In this document: one piece after another, positions 11,926-35,739 of the stretch
Layout: every line of letters begins with the position of its first letter
How positions within the stretch are numbered: position 1 is the stretch's first letter
The notes under the pieces: model-generated
Database searches by the model: none
The model's input: only the letters and a program-made list of their open reading frames with translations
What the model was told of the DNA's origin: nothing
Origin: Monoplex corrugatus
Taxonomy: Eukaryota; Mollusca; Gastropoda; Littorinimorpha; Ranellidae
NCBI GenBank assembly: GCA_030674185.1
Contig: JAPXFY010000015.1
Coordinates: 26,468,543-26,532,542 of the forward strand
Length of the DNA stretch: 64,000 nt
Direction of reading: 5' to 3'
Position numbers and translations under genes: made by a program

Positions 11926-12355
11926 ATACTGGCTGTGGCATGAGAAGAGACGTTGCTTTGTTGTTATGCTGGTTGTGGCATGAGAAGAGAAGTTGCTGTT
12001 GTATGTGGTGTGCTGAAGAGATTGTTTGTTGTTATGCTGGTTGTGGCATGAGAAGAGAAGTTGCTTTGTTGTTATGCTGGTTGTGGCATGAGAAGAGAAG
12101 TTGCTGTGTCATTATACTGGCTGTGGCATGAGAAGAGAAGTTGCTTTGTTGTTATTCTCACTGTGGCATGAGAAGAGAAGTTGCTTTGATGTTTTACTGG
12201 CTGTAGCATGAGAAAAGAAGTTGCTTTGTTATGCTGGCTGTGGCATGAGAAGAGATGTTGCTTTGTTGTTATACTGGCTGTGGCATAAGAAGAGAAGTCG
12301 CTTTGCTGTCATACTCACTGTGGCATGAGAAAGAAGTTGCTTTGTTGTATGCTGG
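11926..12355. repeat. 40-bp tandem repeat, about 11 copies
   Basis: The unit is GGCTGTGGCATGAGAAGAGA plus AGTTGCTTTGTTGTTATACT. Successive GTGGCATGAG starts are 40 bases apart (for example 12083, 12123, 12163, 12203). One wider gap near 12000-12043 holds a degraded copy. The open frames reading WHEKRSCC-like repeats are products of the array. Confidence 0.9.
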
Positions 12356-13670
12356 CTGTTGGAAATCCTTTGGTGGCAATTGGGGCATGGGGTTGCCTTT
12401 GTTTTGGGAAAGTTGGAATCTGTGGAGGGTTGGGGTGGAGGGGGATGTGGGAAAGATAATAGGGTATAGGTTGGAGGGGATGAGAAAGATGAAAAAAAAA
12501 AAAAAAAAAACAAGAGGAGAGGGTGGAGTGGTATAGACCTATATCTTGGATTGCTATGTGCTAATTCTATATATTCTGATTATATCTGTGTGTATCTAAA
12601 TGCATGTGTATGAATGTACATGTACACATATGTATCTATGCATCTTTTTACTTCACTGGATTTAACTGACATGTCTTGGTGACAGAATATAGGAGGAGGG
12701 AGGAATGGACAGGGGAGAGGTCTGGGCAAGGATACGAGTGTGAGTGGAGTGAGCATGATGTCCCCAAAATGAACTCCTTGTTCTTTGAGTTTGGTAATAC
12801 AGTATACAAAAGTTTGGCAAAAAATAATCACATTTGCTAAGTAGTCACACAATCTCACTCATTCTTCCACCACCATTTACATTTAATCACACAATCTCAA
12901 GACTGCTCCTTCTTTCACTATCATGTAACTCCATAATTTTTCAATTTTAAAGATAATCATTGCCAAGCTTTGACAATAATCATCCATTTGCAAAGATGTC
13001 ACACATTCTCGATCAACCTTCCCTCACCCTCGTAACACCCTTCGTAACAATCATCTGCAAGGACTGGCCAATATGATCATGACATTATACAACCATACAA
13101 CAACTCTGATTTTGAAAACAGCCATTTCCAAGGCTTGGCAAAACTCACATTCTAAAAACAATCATACAAATCAAAAGCTGTCCTTTCTTCCACCACCCTG
13201 AATTGCCATTGCTTTCTGGCTTTGGAAACAATTTTTCAGCCAACTTTTAAGCCAAAATTCACCATCATCACATTCTCCAAACTAATACACAATTTCATGA
13301 TTCGGCCACCATTCACCAACTTTCAACCACACAATCTCAAGACAATTCATTCTTCAACTGCCACCCTGTATGATAACTCTGGTTTGGGAAATGACACTTT
13401 TCAAGGCTCATGAAAAATCACCATCATCACTTTTTCCAAACACAAAAAGTCTCACTCCTTTTACGCCCTTCTAGTCTCACACCTCTGCTCTTGGAAACAA
13501 TTGCTGCCAATGACAGGCAAAAAGAATTATCAATGTTGTATCAAAATAAGAACACAATCTCACTCCTACCACCACCTCTAAATTCAACGCTCATGCTCAA
13601 CACAACCCTGTATAGTTTGGGAGAGTATTGCTTCCAAGGTTTTGTTAAAATCAATACATTCTCAAAATAA

Positions 13671-25456
<11,786 letters not shown>

Positions 25457-25894
25457 CTGACAACATCACAAACAAGTTTTCTTTGTAATCACATGTAATC
25501 AGTAATGTCAATAACAACTCTACCATAGACCAACAAATCACCAATACTACAAGTTATATGGATCAACAAATAATAAGAGATATAAGCTATACGTGAATAT
25601 TATCATGACGAAGATTGTTTGCAGACCACCTCATTGACAATGACGATAAAATCTCTCAACAAAGAGTCCTATAGTGCCATAAGTTACCAGCCTCCTCACA
25701 AGGTCTTCCTTAGTGGGAAGGCTCCATGAGGAGACTAAAGATCTGTGGAGGTATCAAGCAACAGACCTTGATTCAAGGTGAAAATTTTCCAAACTTAAAA
25801 ATACAAACTAAGACAAAAGAAACCAAGACATGACAAGGAGAGGCAGATGCATTTTAATACATTGGTACAGGTCCTAAACAAAAATAATCTAAAA

Positions 25895-26368
25895 CTACAA
25901 TGTGATACATAAAACATTGAAAAGTAGCTTGTTTGTGAAAGATCCTTTGGAGTAATAAAAGCACAACGTTTCGAGCCCAGGCTCTTTGTCAAGTGAATGA
26001 AAAGTGGTAAATGAAAGTGACGTGAAAAATAAAAGTGACGTGGAAAATAAAATGACGTGGAAAATAAAAATGACAGAGCAGTACTGGTGGAGGGTGGGGT
26101 GGGGGAGAAGAGGGGGAAACAGTAGGGATTAGTAGGACAAGGAGAGGGCCCGGGCACCGCTATGCGTCAGCAGTTCGGGTGTTCAGGCCCGCCGGCTGGA
26201 CTGTTCCCAGTCGGTGGATGATGCAGTTCTCCATGTATTTCCTGTATTGTCGGTCTCTGGTGTTTTGCCACACTGCTGAAATTTGTGCATGGATGTAGCT
26301 GTGTTGAGGGCTATTGAAATGTTGGCCTGTTGGATTGTTGCAGTTCAGTTTCATGGATCTTAAATGTT
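25895..26368 (-). mobile_element. Penelope-like element: GIY-YIG C-terminal half and 3' flank (minus)
   Basis: On minus the frame reads EHLRSMKL, then NNPTGQHFNSPQHSYIHAQI, SAVWQNTRDRQYRKYMENC and IIHRLGTVQPAGLN, then a stop. This is the second half of the GIY-YIG endonuclease typical of Penelope-like retroelements. A noncoding flank with GGCTCGAAACGTTGTGC follows. On plus, a roughly 18-base unit with GTGACGTGGAAAATAAAA is repeated three times near 26014-26072. Confidence 0.8.
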
Positions 26369-27388
26369 CTACAAACTCGGGGAGTTGCCATGGGCACCAA
26401 GATGGGCCTGAGCTTTGTCTGTCTCTTTGTGGGATATGTGGAAGACCAAGCCCTCAGGGAGTACAAAGGACAGGTCCCTCCTTTCTTCAAGCGTTACATC
26501 GACGACTGTCTGGGTGCAACAGTTGGCTCAAAACAGGAATTGCTTGACTTCATCCAACACATGTCAACCTTTCACCCTGCCCTTCAATACACATATCAAG
26601 CATGTACCACATCCCTTCCCTTCCTTGACCTCTCCATCACCATCCAACCTGATTCCTCCACCCTGTCCACCACTGTATTCTACAAACCCACAGACTCCCA
26701 CTCCTATCTACTGTACAGTTCGAGCCAACCTAAATCCACTACAAACAGCATACCGCATTCACAATTTCAGAGACTGAAACGGATCTGCAGCAGTGAAGCT
26801 GACTTTGAAAATGAGTCACAGAAGATGTCCAGCTTCTTTGCAGCGCGTCAGTACCCCCAGGAGATAGTGCAGAAAGCACTTGAGCGTGCACAGTCTATGA
26901 CACGGGAGGATGCCCTTATGCCTACTACACAAACCAAGAAAGAGGACCATGTAATTGCAGTCATTCCATTCCATCCTCACAACATTCCTGTGTGCCATAT
27001 CCTGAAGAAGAACTTCAACATTATCCAGCAGGACAGGGAGTTAACAAACATATTTCCCAAACCACCACTGATCACCTTCAAAAGGGACAAAAACCTCAAA
27101 GATCTGCTTGTGAGATCCAAATTAAAAGCAAAACAAGTGCCAAATTACCCTAAACCTCCAGGACGCGAACCCCTTGAAGACAAGACGTGCAAAACCTGTC
27201 CTTTCATCAACACTTCCATTTCAGTCACTGGACCATCAGGCAGCTTCAACATCAAATCAAGCTTCAACTGCACATCAACCAATATTGTTTACATCCTGTC
27301 ATGCTCAGTGTGCTCCAAACTGTATGTGGGTGAGACATACCACTCACTGGATGACCGTTTTGTGGAATTAAGATCCATGAAACTGAGC
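26345..27388 (+). mobile_element. Penelope-like reverse transcriptase and GIY-YIG N-terminal half (plus)
   Basis: The open frame spans 26330-27610, but the recognisable element begins at LQTRGVAMGTKMG. RT landmarks are GVAMGTKMG, the catalytic FFKRYIDDCLG and TTSLPFLDLSI; then a linker, a CxxCPF cluster (CKTCPFI) and the GIY-YIG start NIVYILSCSVCSKLYVGET with DDRF. The endonuclease stops at ELRSMK, and its missing half lies on the opposite strand at 25895-26368. The N-terminal part of the RT is also missing. The copy is therefore dead, though the remaining frame has no stops. It sits in a presumed intron upstream of the 25456 exon. Confidence 0.9.
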
Positions 27389-27480
27389 CTGGGCTCGAAA
27401 CGTTGTGCTATATTACTCACAAACAAGCTACTTTTCAATGTTTTATGTTTTATCCTAAAGATCCAGCGGTCATATTTTGT
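27388..27480 (+). repeat. Inverted flank of the Penelope-like element
   Basis: AGCCTGGGCTCGAAACGTTG here is the reverse complement of the block at 25962-25981, and ACAAACAAGCTACTTTTCAA further on also matches. The element is thus bracketed by inverted copies of its terminal region. Confidence 0.8.
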
Positions 27481-27793
27481 TTTATACCTACAATGTGATG
27501 CATCTGAATTCACCCTCCTCTTCTATCTAACAAAATACACAACACAATCTATGACATGTCTTTTGCTTGTACCAGTTATCATGGCAGTACTGAACAATGG
27601 TCATAATTAGCAAAATAGAACTAGTGGTAGAGAGACCTGTTTCTTATGCACTTGCATGCTCGCGTGCAAGTGGTGAAGGCAAAAAGAGTGTTCTAGAGCA
27701 GATTTTCAGCCAACGTACAGTGCTTTTTTTTTTACAACAAAAGAAGGAGTCTTTATCAAACACAAAGGCAACCTGCATGACTGCCATCTTTAC

Positions 27794-27817
27794 CTTACTG
27801 GCAAGATCTTCTTGATG
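27794..27817 (-). CDS. Possible 24-bp microexon upstream
   Basis: The minus strand has acceptor GTAG before 27817 and donor AAG|GTAAAG after 27794, enclosing codons for HQEDLASK in phase 0 at both ends. It would join cleanly to FRQAAASAK at 25456. The pyrimidine tract is poor, and a microexon this short is easily imitated by chance. Confidence 0.3.
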
Positions 27818-28379
27818 CTACTTAGCCTTATCTAACGAATATACCTAGCTATATTTGTCATTGGTGGAACAAAGAAATGTTCATACCTAGCACACCTCAC
27901 AAAAATCTTGCCTACTAAGCATATAAGAAAAAGATCTCAGCATGCTGTTGAAAAACTTCAAAGTTTATCATTGTGTTCTTGTGTACCTCAATGATGACTT
28001 GTTTTTCATACATTCATTATGCAGGTGTAGATTGTCAAACTGACCAGGTATTTCAATTAAAGATTTCTTATGTACAAAAAGATTTATTACAAAATCCATG
28101 CAAACATCAAAGACAGTAAACCACAGCTTTCCATGCATCAGATTCTAACAAGAACAAATAACAGACAAGATTTTCTCTTGCAAACAAAGCTTATAATAAT
28201 ATTGTGGTCTTAATGAGTTAATCAGTTAAATGTTTGCCTGGCCTAGTTAAGGTTAAAAGAAAAATCTGCTTAGAGATAATGAAATAACAAAACATGAAAT
28301 CTTTGACTAAATAAACACCTAATCTGATGAATATTAAACTGGTACCAGAAAAGTTCCTGTTTGCTTGAACGCCGGCAAT

Positions 28380-28496
28380 CACACTTGTTTTGGATTTCTT
28401 CTTCTTCTTCAGTGTTGAGGGCTCACAATCAAACTTGATCATTCTGACGCCTATAACTGGGGGGTTTGCAGCCGATAAATCTGGGGCAGTGGACAT
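28380..28496 (-). CDS. Possible first coding exon of the minus-strand gene
   Basis: From ATG at 28496 the minus frame reads MSTAPDLSAANPPVIGVRM and then IKFDCEPST followed by a lysine run. This composition is compatible with the N-terminus of the gene below it. No good phase-matching donor is visible: ACAA|GTGTGA gives the wrong phase for the 27817 microexon. The sequence after the lysine run (28346-28387) also matches a repeat at 43109-43152. An L2-like LINE begins within a few bases upstream of the ATG. Confidence 0.3.
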
Positions 28497-28499
28497 GTC

Positions 28500-30729
28500 T
28501 TAACCTTGCCGTCACATAACCTTGCCGATGAATTCTATACTACTCTCCACCATCTTCTGGACACTCATGCTCCAGCCACAACCCGTCTTTTACCTGACCG
28601 CCCCCCTACCCCCTGGCTCACTCATGAGATTGCCTGTGCAAAACGTGCCCGCCGCAGAGCAGAGCGCCGTTGGCGCAAATCCAAACTCACTGTACACAGG
28701 CAACTTTTCCAAGCCTCTAAAACAAAAGTATCCACCCTCATTGCATCAGCAAAAACAAGCTATTTCCAAACCAAAATCCTGAGTGCCTCTTCTTCAAAAG
28801 AACTCTTTACAACCATGAATCATCTCCTTGGCACACGAAAAGATTTACCTCTCCCAACAAAACATACAAATGAAGAACTCCCATCTGTATTCTCCAAGTA
28901 TTTCACCACCAAAATACAAACTCTTCGTGACAGGCTTGACAGGACACCCTGTCAACCATGCCCACCTGACCCTTCCTTCTCTGGCACACCTCTTACTACT
29001 TTTTACCCCAGTCTCACAAGAAGAAATTTTCAACACAATCAGATCCATGTCGTTCAAAACCTGCGAACTGGATCCTCTTCCAGGTTCTCTCTATTCCGAC
29101 TATCTCCCTACTCTCCTCCCATTCATCACTGACATCATCAACACTTCTCTTCAAACTGGAACTGTCCCAGATTCTTTCAAGTCTGCTATTGTTCATCCTC
29201 TCCTCAAGAAACACAATTTAAACCCAAATGAACTGAAAAATTACCGGCCTATCTCTAATCTCTCTTTCTTGTCAAAACTCCTTGAAAAAGTCGTCCTCAA
29301 CCAGCTGAACTCTCACCTGTCTGCCAACAATCTCCTCAATCCTTTCCAGTCAGCCTACCGCCAGTGCCATAGCACTGAAACTGCCCTACTACACATTCTC
29401 AACAATCTCCTCCTTGCAACTGATACTGGCAAAGTCTCTCTCCTCACACTCCTTGATCTGTCTGCAGCCTTCGATACCATTGACCATGGTATTCTCCTTT
29501 CTAGACTTCATCATACTTTTGGCATCTCTGACATTGCTCTCTCCTTTTTCACTTCGTATTTATCAAACAGAAAACAAACTGTTCTCATCAATGGCACTTA
29601 CTCTCAACCTGCATACCTGACCTGTGGTGTTCTACAAGGATCTGTCCTTGGCCCTGTTCTTTTCACTCTTTACACCTCCCCCCTGTCCACCATCATCAAC
29701 TCCCACTCTATAAAACACCACTTCTATGCTGATGACACCCAACTTCAAGACAGTGACTCACCTGATAATATACAGCGCCTCTTGACTCGCACCACTGAGT
29801 GTTACTCGGACATTAAGAACTGGATGACGTTCAACAAACTTCAGCTTAATGACGACAAGACAGAAGCTATCCTCATTGGCACCCGTCAGAAACTTTCTCA
29901 GCTGCCTCCTCTTTCTCTCCCATTATGTAACACATCAGTCCCAATTTCTGATTCAGCTAAAAACCTTGGTGTCTGCATTGACTCTACCCTCTCCATGAAC
30001 AACTTTGTTTCTCAAACTGCCAGATCTTGCTACTATCATCTCCATCGTATAAGGCTGATCAGGAAGTATCTCTCTGTCAAAACAACTGCAAAACTCGTTC
30101 TCTCCTTCATAATGTCTCGCACTGACTATTGCAATTCACTCCTGTCTGGTCTTCCTGCCTCCACCATTCACATCCTACAGCGCATTCAAAACAATGCTGT
30201 ACGCCTTGTACTCAAAAAGAAAAAAGCTGACCACATATCTCCTCTCCTGGCACAACTTCACTGGCTCCCTGTATCAAAGCGCATACAGTACAAACTAGAC
30301 ACCATGTGCTACAAAAGCCTCAATAACGCAGCCCCCGATTACCTGTCAAGCCTACTTGAGATCTATCTTCCCTCACGTACCCTCCGCTCTGCCTCCGATC
30401 CTCTGACTTTTCGCTTTCCACGCACTAAGCTATGATCCACGAGCCTTCTCTGTTTCTGGTCCACTCTCCTGGAACAAACTTCCTCTCTCAGTCCGTCAGC
30501 AACCTACTTTTGTCTCCTTCAAGTCCGCTCTCAAAACTCACCTTTTCTCCTCCGCATGAAATCCTAACCTCACTCAACCCCCCCCCCCCCCCCCCTCTGC
30601 AGCCTGTCTCCGCTCGGAGGGGAACCACATGGTTATAATATATAATTGTATATGCTATGCTCTCTATAATTTTCCATTGCTTTTATTCTTGCTTTTATTG
30701 CTTTTATTCTTTCTCCCCATTTATAGCCA

Positions 30730-30798
<69 letters not shown>

Positions 30799-30955
30799 AT
30801 GCGTGCGTGCGTGCGACGTGCGTGCGTATGCGACGTGCGTGCGTGCGTGCGTACGCGTGCGTGCGTGCGTACGTGCGTGTCTGCTTCAGCGCTTAGATTT
30901 GATTTTATCAAGATTTTGCGCTATATAAATATTGTAATTATTATTATTATTAAGA
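28500..30955 (+). mobile_element. L2/CR1-like LINE, 5'-truncated, nearly intact RT
   Basis: The frame opens near 28506 with the linker after the (lost) endonuclease: HNLADEFYTTLHHLLDTHAP. It shifts at a T run near 29005 (one extra T) and then continues through the reverse transcriptase: NYRPISNLSFLSKLLEKVVL, LLDLSAAFDTIDHGIL, VLQGSVLGPVLF, HFYADDTQLQ, DKTEAILIG, and the C-terminal RTDYCNSLLSGLP, LHWLPVSKRIQYKLDTM and SRTLRSASDP. A second small indel near 30433 ends the frame early. The 3' end is TTTTGCGCTATATAAATATT plus a short ATT repeat. The family normally has an endonuclease and sometimes a first ORF; both are missing. Only two indels suggest a fairly recent insertion. Confidence 0.9.
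30735..30885. repeat. (GT)n and (GCGT)n microsatellite in the LINE 3' region
   Basis: About 16 GT units followed by some 25 GTGC units with GACGT interruptions, lying inside the 3' untranslated part of the LINE. Confidence 0.95.
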
Positions 30956-30974
30956 GTTCAGTTTTAATCATGAT

Positions 30975-31138
30975 GATGGTGGGGTGGGGGGTCGGGAGAA
31001 TGAGGGTGGTGGGGTGAGGAGGTAGGAGGGGGAAGGGGGATGAAGAGGGCAAGAGGGGTGGGGTGGGTGAAGAGGGCAGCAGGGTGGGTAGGGCAGGGGC
31101 TCTGAGTGGAAGTGGGGGAGGGGGGAAGGGGGTTGGTC
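30975..31138. repeat. G-rich low-complexity tract
   Basis: Runs of GGGTGGGG, GGAGGGGGAAGGGGG and GGTGGGGTGGG over about 160 bases, with nearly all C on the opposite strand. Confidence 0.85.
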
Positions 31139-31139
31139 T

Positions 31140-31515
31140 AGTCTGAGAATTTGGAGGCCCTTGACACGAATGTGTCAAGTGTTGGGGCCTCAACTGTTCC
31201 GTGTTGGAAACTGTTCCAGTTCTTGACAGTTCTAGGCAGAAATGAAACAGCTCTATACTGGGTCCTTGATGAGATCAAGTGGAACTGTCTGTCATGGCCA
31301 CGTCACTTATGGTCAGGTAGAGGGACTAGGTTTGCTTTTAGGCTGGGACAGTGAACAAGGCCTTGGTGCACTTTAAACAGCATAGAGTGTCTTGCTACTT
31401 GCCGTCGTTTCTCCAATGAGGGCCAGCCCAGTGTGACCAGCATGCTGCTAACACTAGAAGTGTTCCTATATCTGTTGAGGACGAAGCATGCAGCTCGTCT
31501 TTGAACCTCTTCTAT
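31140..31515 (-). mobile_element. Non-LTR retrotransposon C-terminal fragment (minus)
   Basis: On minus it reads EEVQRRAACFVLNRYRNTSS, VSSMLVTLGWPSLEKRRQVA, HSMLFKVHQGLVHC, a histidine- and basic-rich stretch and RAVSFLPRTVKNWNSF, the usual C-terminus of CR1/jockey-type polymerases. One frame is open. No RT core is attached, so this is a short 5'-truncated copy. Confidence 0.8.
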
Positions 31516-32260
31516 TTCGTATTAAACATGTACATGTATAAGAAATGACCCAGGTTAGAATACATTTGTAATACTAATAGTATTATAGCAATTGCTAAGC
31601 ATCTGGCTGATTTTGTTGTACTGTTCGTTACTGCATTACTACTGCTAGACTTGAAGAATCTGCCACTAACTAACTGCAGCACCATTACTCTGCTACAGAA
31701 TTGGTGGCATTTCTTAGTTTCTAGTCCTTGAGCTGGGAGATCGTTTACATTCATTTATTCATAGCATTTAATTTTAAGATCTGTATAATATTGATAAAAG
31801 CCGTACTGAAACAACTTCTATGGAATTTCGTTCTTCATTAAAACAATAGGCCTAACAAATTTCAGGGATCTGATTCACAAATAAAAGAAAAAGCGGTCAC
31901 AGTATCATCAAACTGCTTCGTCACACTGATCAGTATTCTGACTTGCTGATACACCGAGCGTAACACTAACAGATGCTACACTTTTCCATTGCAATCGAGT
32001 GAATCGTGAATTCTGCAACGTTAATTGCCTATAGACTACATATCCATATCTATCAAAATTCAAGTTGACTACTTAGATCAGTGAGTGAGTCACGGACTTT
32101 TAACACTTTACACTAATTACAGTTTTAGAGTTTACGACGTTATCCAACGGAAGATCAAAAAATAAACTAAATCTAGCAACAACAATTAATGATTATCTGT
32201 TCAAGCATATATTCCAAATGAAAAGCCTGTGTGTGTACCATTTTGTTTCAGTCCTTGGAA
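31516..32260. other. No feature seen
   Basis: AT-rich sequence without a supported gene or repeat. Confidence 0.45.
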
Positions 32261-32400
32261 AATCACGGAACCCTCGCTTCAACGTTCTCAGCTTTCCTTC
32301 AGTTCCATCCCGCAGTGGTATGCACGAACGTGCGCTTGCTTGTCAACATAGGGGACGTCACTTTGCACAATGTTTTGAAAAAGCTGGCTTCGAGAGTTAT
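32261..32400. promoter_or_regulatory. CpG-rich patch, possible upstream promoter
   Basis: About nine CpG dinucleotides in 140 bases, with a GACGTCA half-palindrome near 32353, in a CpG-poor neighbourhood. It could be a promoter for the minus-strand gene, 3.8 kb upstream of its possible first coding exon. No splice donor or TATA box fixes this. Confidence 0.2.
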
Positions 32401-32455
32401 GAAACATTAAGATGAGCATCATGAACATAATATGCATATATAATATATATATATA

Positions 32456-32557
<102 letters not shown>

Positions 32558-32641
32558 ATCTGACGTTGTCATAGTTCTCCCATACATGTTGCTGTCTTCC
32601 TCGAATGTCTTGCCATGATATTTTCTACTTTTTTCCCCCTT

Positions 32642-34985
32642 GTAGTAGTAGTAGTAGTAGTAGTAGTTGGGACTGGCTTTCAATGGCCTAGGCCTTACGG
32701 CCTATTTACGTCCCCTCTTTCTCAACTATTTATAAAACAGGTGTTAATGCGCATTTTCTTTTTGTTTGCACAAGCCTAATCAAGCCTTTAATCATCATAA
32801 TCGAAGAAAAGTTCATTGAATTTTGGAATTTCGTCCAAAAAATTCTTTAATTTGTTAGTATCTTGTGCAAATTTTATGTTATTTTGGGAGTTTATTCCAC
32901 AAAGGGGCTACTCGATGTGAAAAAGAAATTTTTCTTGTGTTAGTACGATAGTGCTGAATAAATATCTTTCCTTCCTTGTTTCTTGTGATATTACATTGTG
33001 AACCAGAAAAGAGTGAGTCAACACAAATATTATCAATTCCATTAAATATCTTATACGTTTAAATAAGGTTACCTCTTGTCCTTCTGCCTTTAAGTGAGTG
33101 TAATTTCAAATACTTCAATCGTTCTGCGTAAGATTTATCTTTGCATTCATTTAATAGCTTTGTTGCACGTCTTTGTACTCTTTCTATTTGCGCTGACTGT
33201 CTTTTCAAGGATGGACACCATATTGCATTTGCATATTCCAAATGTGGTCTAACAAAAGATTTATATAGTCTTAGAAATATATCCTTATCTAAGTAAGAAA
33301 AGCTTCTCCTAATAACTCCCAACATTTGATTTGCTTTATTAACTATTTTACCAATATGTAAATCGAAGGACAATATGCTGTCGAAAGTTACTCCCAAGTC
33401 CTTTTCCTCTTTTAGGATTTTTATCTGCTTTATGCTGTCATTTTGTCTCATATAATATGTGTGTTCTTGGTTGGTTTTACCAATATGCAGAACACCACAC
33501 TTAGAAATATTGAAATATAGATTCCATACATCTGACCAATCTTGGAGTTTATATATATCATTTTGTAAACCCGTGAATTGAGATGTGTTGTCATATAGTT
33601 TTGTATCATCTGCAAATATTTTGCAGGTGGCAAGTCATTTATAAACACTGTGAATAGTATTGGGCCCAGGATACTACCCTGAGGTATTCCACTTAAAACC
33701 TTAGCTTTATTAGATCTTTCACCACCTACTCTCACATGCTGTACTCGATCTTTGAAAAAAACTTGTATCCAGTTTAATAGTTTGCCAGATATACCATAAG
33801 CAGACAATTTGACTAGTAACCTTTCATGGGGCACAGTATCAAAGGCCTTCTTAAAATCTAAATATATAACATCAACATTATGACCATCATCTATTCTTTT
33901 TGTCATATCTTCTACTACTTCAAGTAATTGCGTTACACAGGATCGCTTTTTACGAAACCCGTGCTGACATTTTGCATACAATTCATTATCCGTAAAGTGA
34001 GTTACTATTGAATCTCTAATTATGCTTTCTATCACTTTACATATCACACAAATCAGGCTGATTGGTCTATAGTTTCCTGGATCTGCTTTAGAACCCTTTT
34101 TAAACAAGGTTGTTACTTCAGCTGTCTTCCAGTCTTGTGGTAGGGTACCTGATTCTAATGTCTTGTTGAACAAAGAACATAGTGGAACTGATAGTTCATC
34201 ATCTAGTTCTTTTAAAACTTTTGAAGGAATATGGTCAGGTCCCTGTGCTTTATTTGGGTTTAAGTTAACTAATTTATCACTCACTGCTTTTGGGGTAATT
34301 CTTACCTCTGACAAGGATACACCATTTGAATATGCACATTCAGCCAGTAAGGGTATATTTGTTACATCTTCACGTGTAAAAACACTAGCAAAGAAGTCAT
34401 TTAGAGTTTGTGCTTTTCCTTATCATTTATGGCCAAGGATCCATCTGGTTTAATTAGAGCACCTACATCTGTACTGATTTTTAACTTATTTTGGACATAC
34501 TTCCAAAATAATTTAGGATTATCTTTACTATCTTTAGCAACCTTTTTTTCATATTCCCTTTTTGTTACCTTTAACAGTTTTGTGCATTTCTTTCTTTCCC
34601 GTATGTAATTCATATATTTCACTCCTGATTTAGTACTCAAGTATCTTTTAAATAATTTGTACTTCTTTTTAATGCTTCTCATAGCTTTTTTATTCATCCA
34701 GATTGGGGTATATTTCTTCCTAACATTTTTCCTTATTTTGGGGATACACTTCTCCATTCCTTCATATATAGTATTCTTTATATACTTCCAGGTTTCCTCT
34801 ATGTACATATCTGATATAACCTTCCAATCATGTTCAACTATCATACTTCTTAATTTAGAGTAGTCCCCCCCCCCCCGATTCAAATTATAAATAAATTCTA
34901 CTTGATCTGTAACTTTAAGCTTTTCCAAATTTAAATGAAATGATAAGACGTCATGGTCACTATGTAAGAGACGTTGTTCTCTCCC
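32642..34985 (-). mobile_element. CR1-like LINE, 5'-truncated, frameshifted
   Basis: From 34985 down, the minus strand reads the end of an APE-type endonuclease (SDHDVLSFHL), a linker (KYTPIWMNKKAMRSIKKKYK, FWKYVQNKLK), and a reverse transcriptase with GPDHIPSKVLKEL, NYRPISLICVICKVIESII, VIYLDFKKAFDTVPH, GIPQGSILGPILFTVFINDL and a FADD-type catalytic box that is in a shifted frame near 33625. The C-terminal part is KDLGVTFDSILSFDLH, RPHLEYANAIWCPSL and RVQRRATKLL. Further shifts or stops lie near 34410 and 33060. The 3' end carries a (TAC)n tail on minus at 32645-32668. No active protein can be made. Confidence 0.9.
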
Positions 34986-35223
34986 AGAGCCGTGCTTTGT
35001 TTAGCTGGCAAGGTGTCCTCATTCACTGAATCGGTCATTCATTCGATGGAAGTTGTGCAGTAAAAGAGAGTAAGCCATAGGTCAACAAAATTGAAAATGA
35101 GCTACAACGTACAAGGATGGAAAAGGAGATCCCAGAGGTTTCTACACCCTTCTGCAAAAAAAAAGTGGCCTTCCCGAAGGGCGTATACCTCGATATCGTG
35201 GAAACAGCCCCCATATCCAATTT

Positions 35224-35562
<339 letters not shown>

Positions 35563-35565
35563 AAT

Positions 35566-35656
35566 CGTCATCTCTTACATCATCAACGTCTTTTTGATGA
35601 ACAGCCATTTTCAGTGCAGCCTTTTCTTTCTTTTCCGACGTTGTCAGAACAGACTG
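35566..35656 (-). CDS. Exon-like stretch, unassigned
   Basis: The minus strand has acceptor TTTTCACAG before 35655 and donor GAT|GTAAGA after 35581, enclosing in one frame SVLTTSEKKEKAALKMAVHQ and KDVDD. The splice signals are good and residue use is plausible. No neighbouring exon with matching phase was found, and the surrounding 35.5-37.2 kb is broken retroelement, so it may be an isolated host exon or chance. Confidence 0.2.
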
Positions 35657-35739
35657 TGAAAATGATGATTGTAAACACAACATGAAAATTCTGCAAACTT
35701 GATCCACTTCCAGCTTTCTTTTACAAATAACACTAGTCA

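Noticed and set aside
11895..12536. Cys/Trp-rich plus frames with WHEKRSCC repeats
   Set aside because: They follow the 40-bp repeat and cycle through frames as expected.
25955..26000. Active hammerhead ribozyme
   Set aside because: The conserved CUGAUGA core is not present in the copies seen, so only a remnant is claimed.
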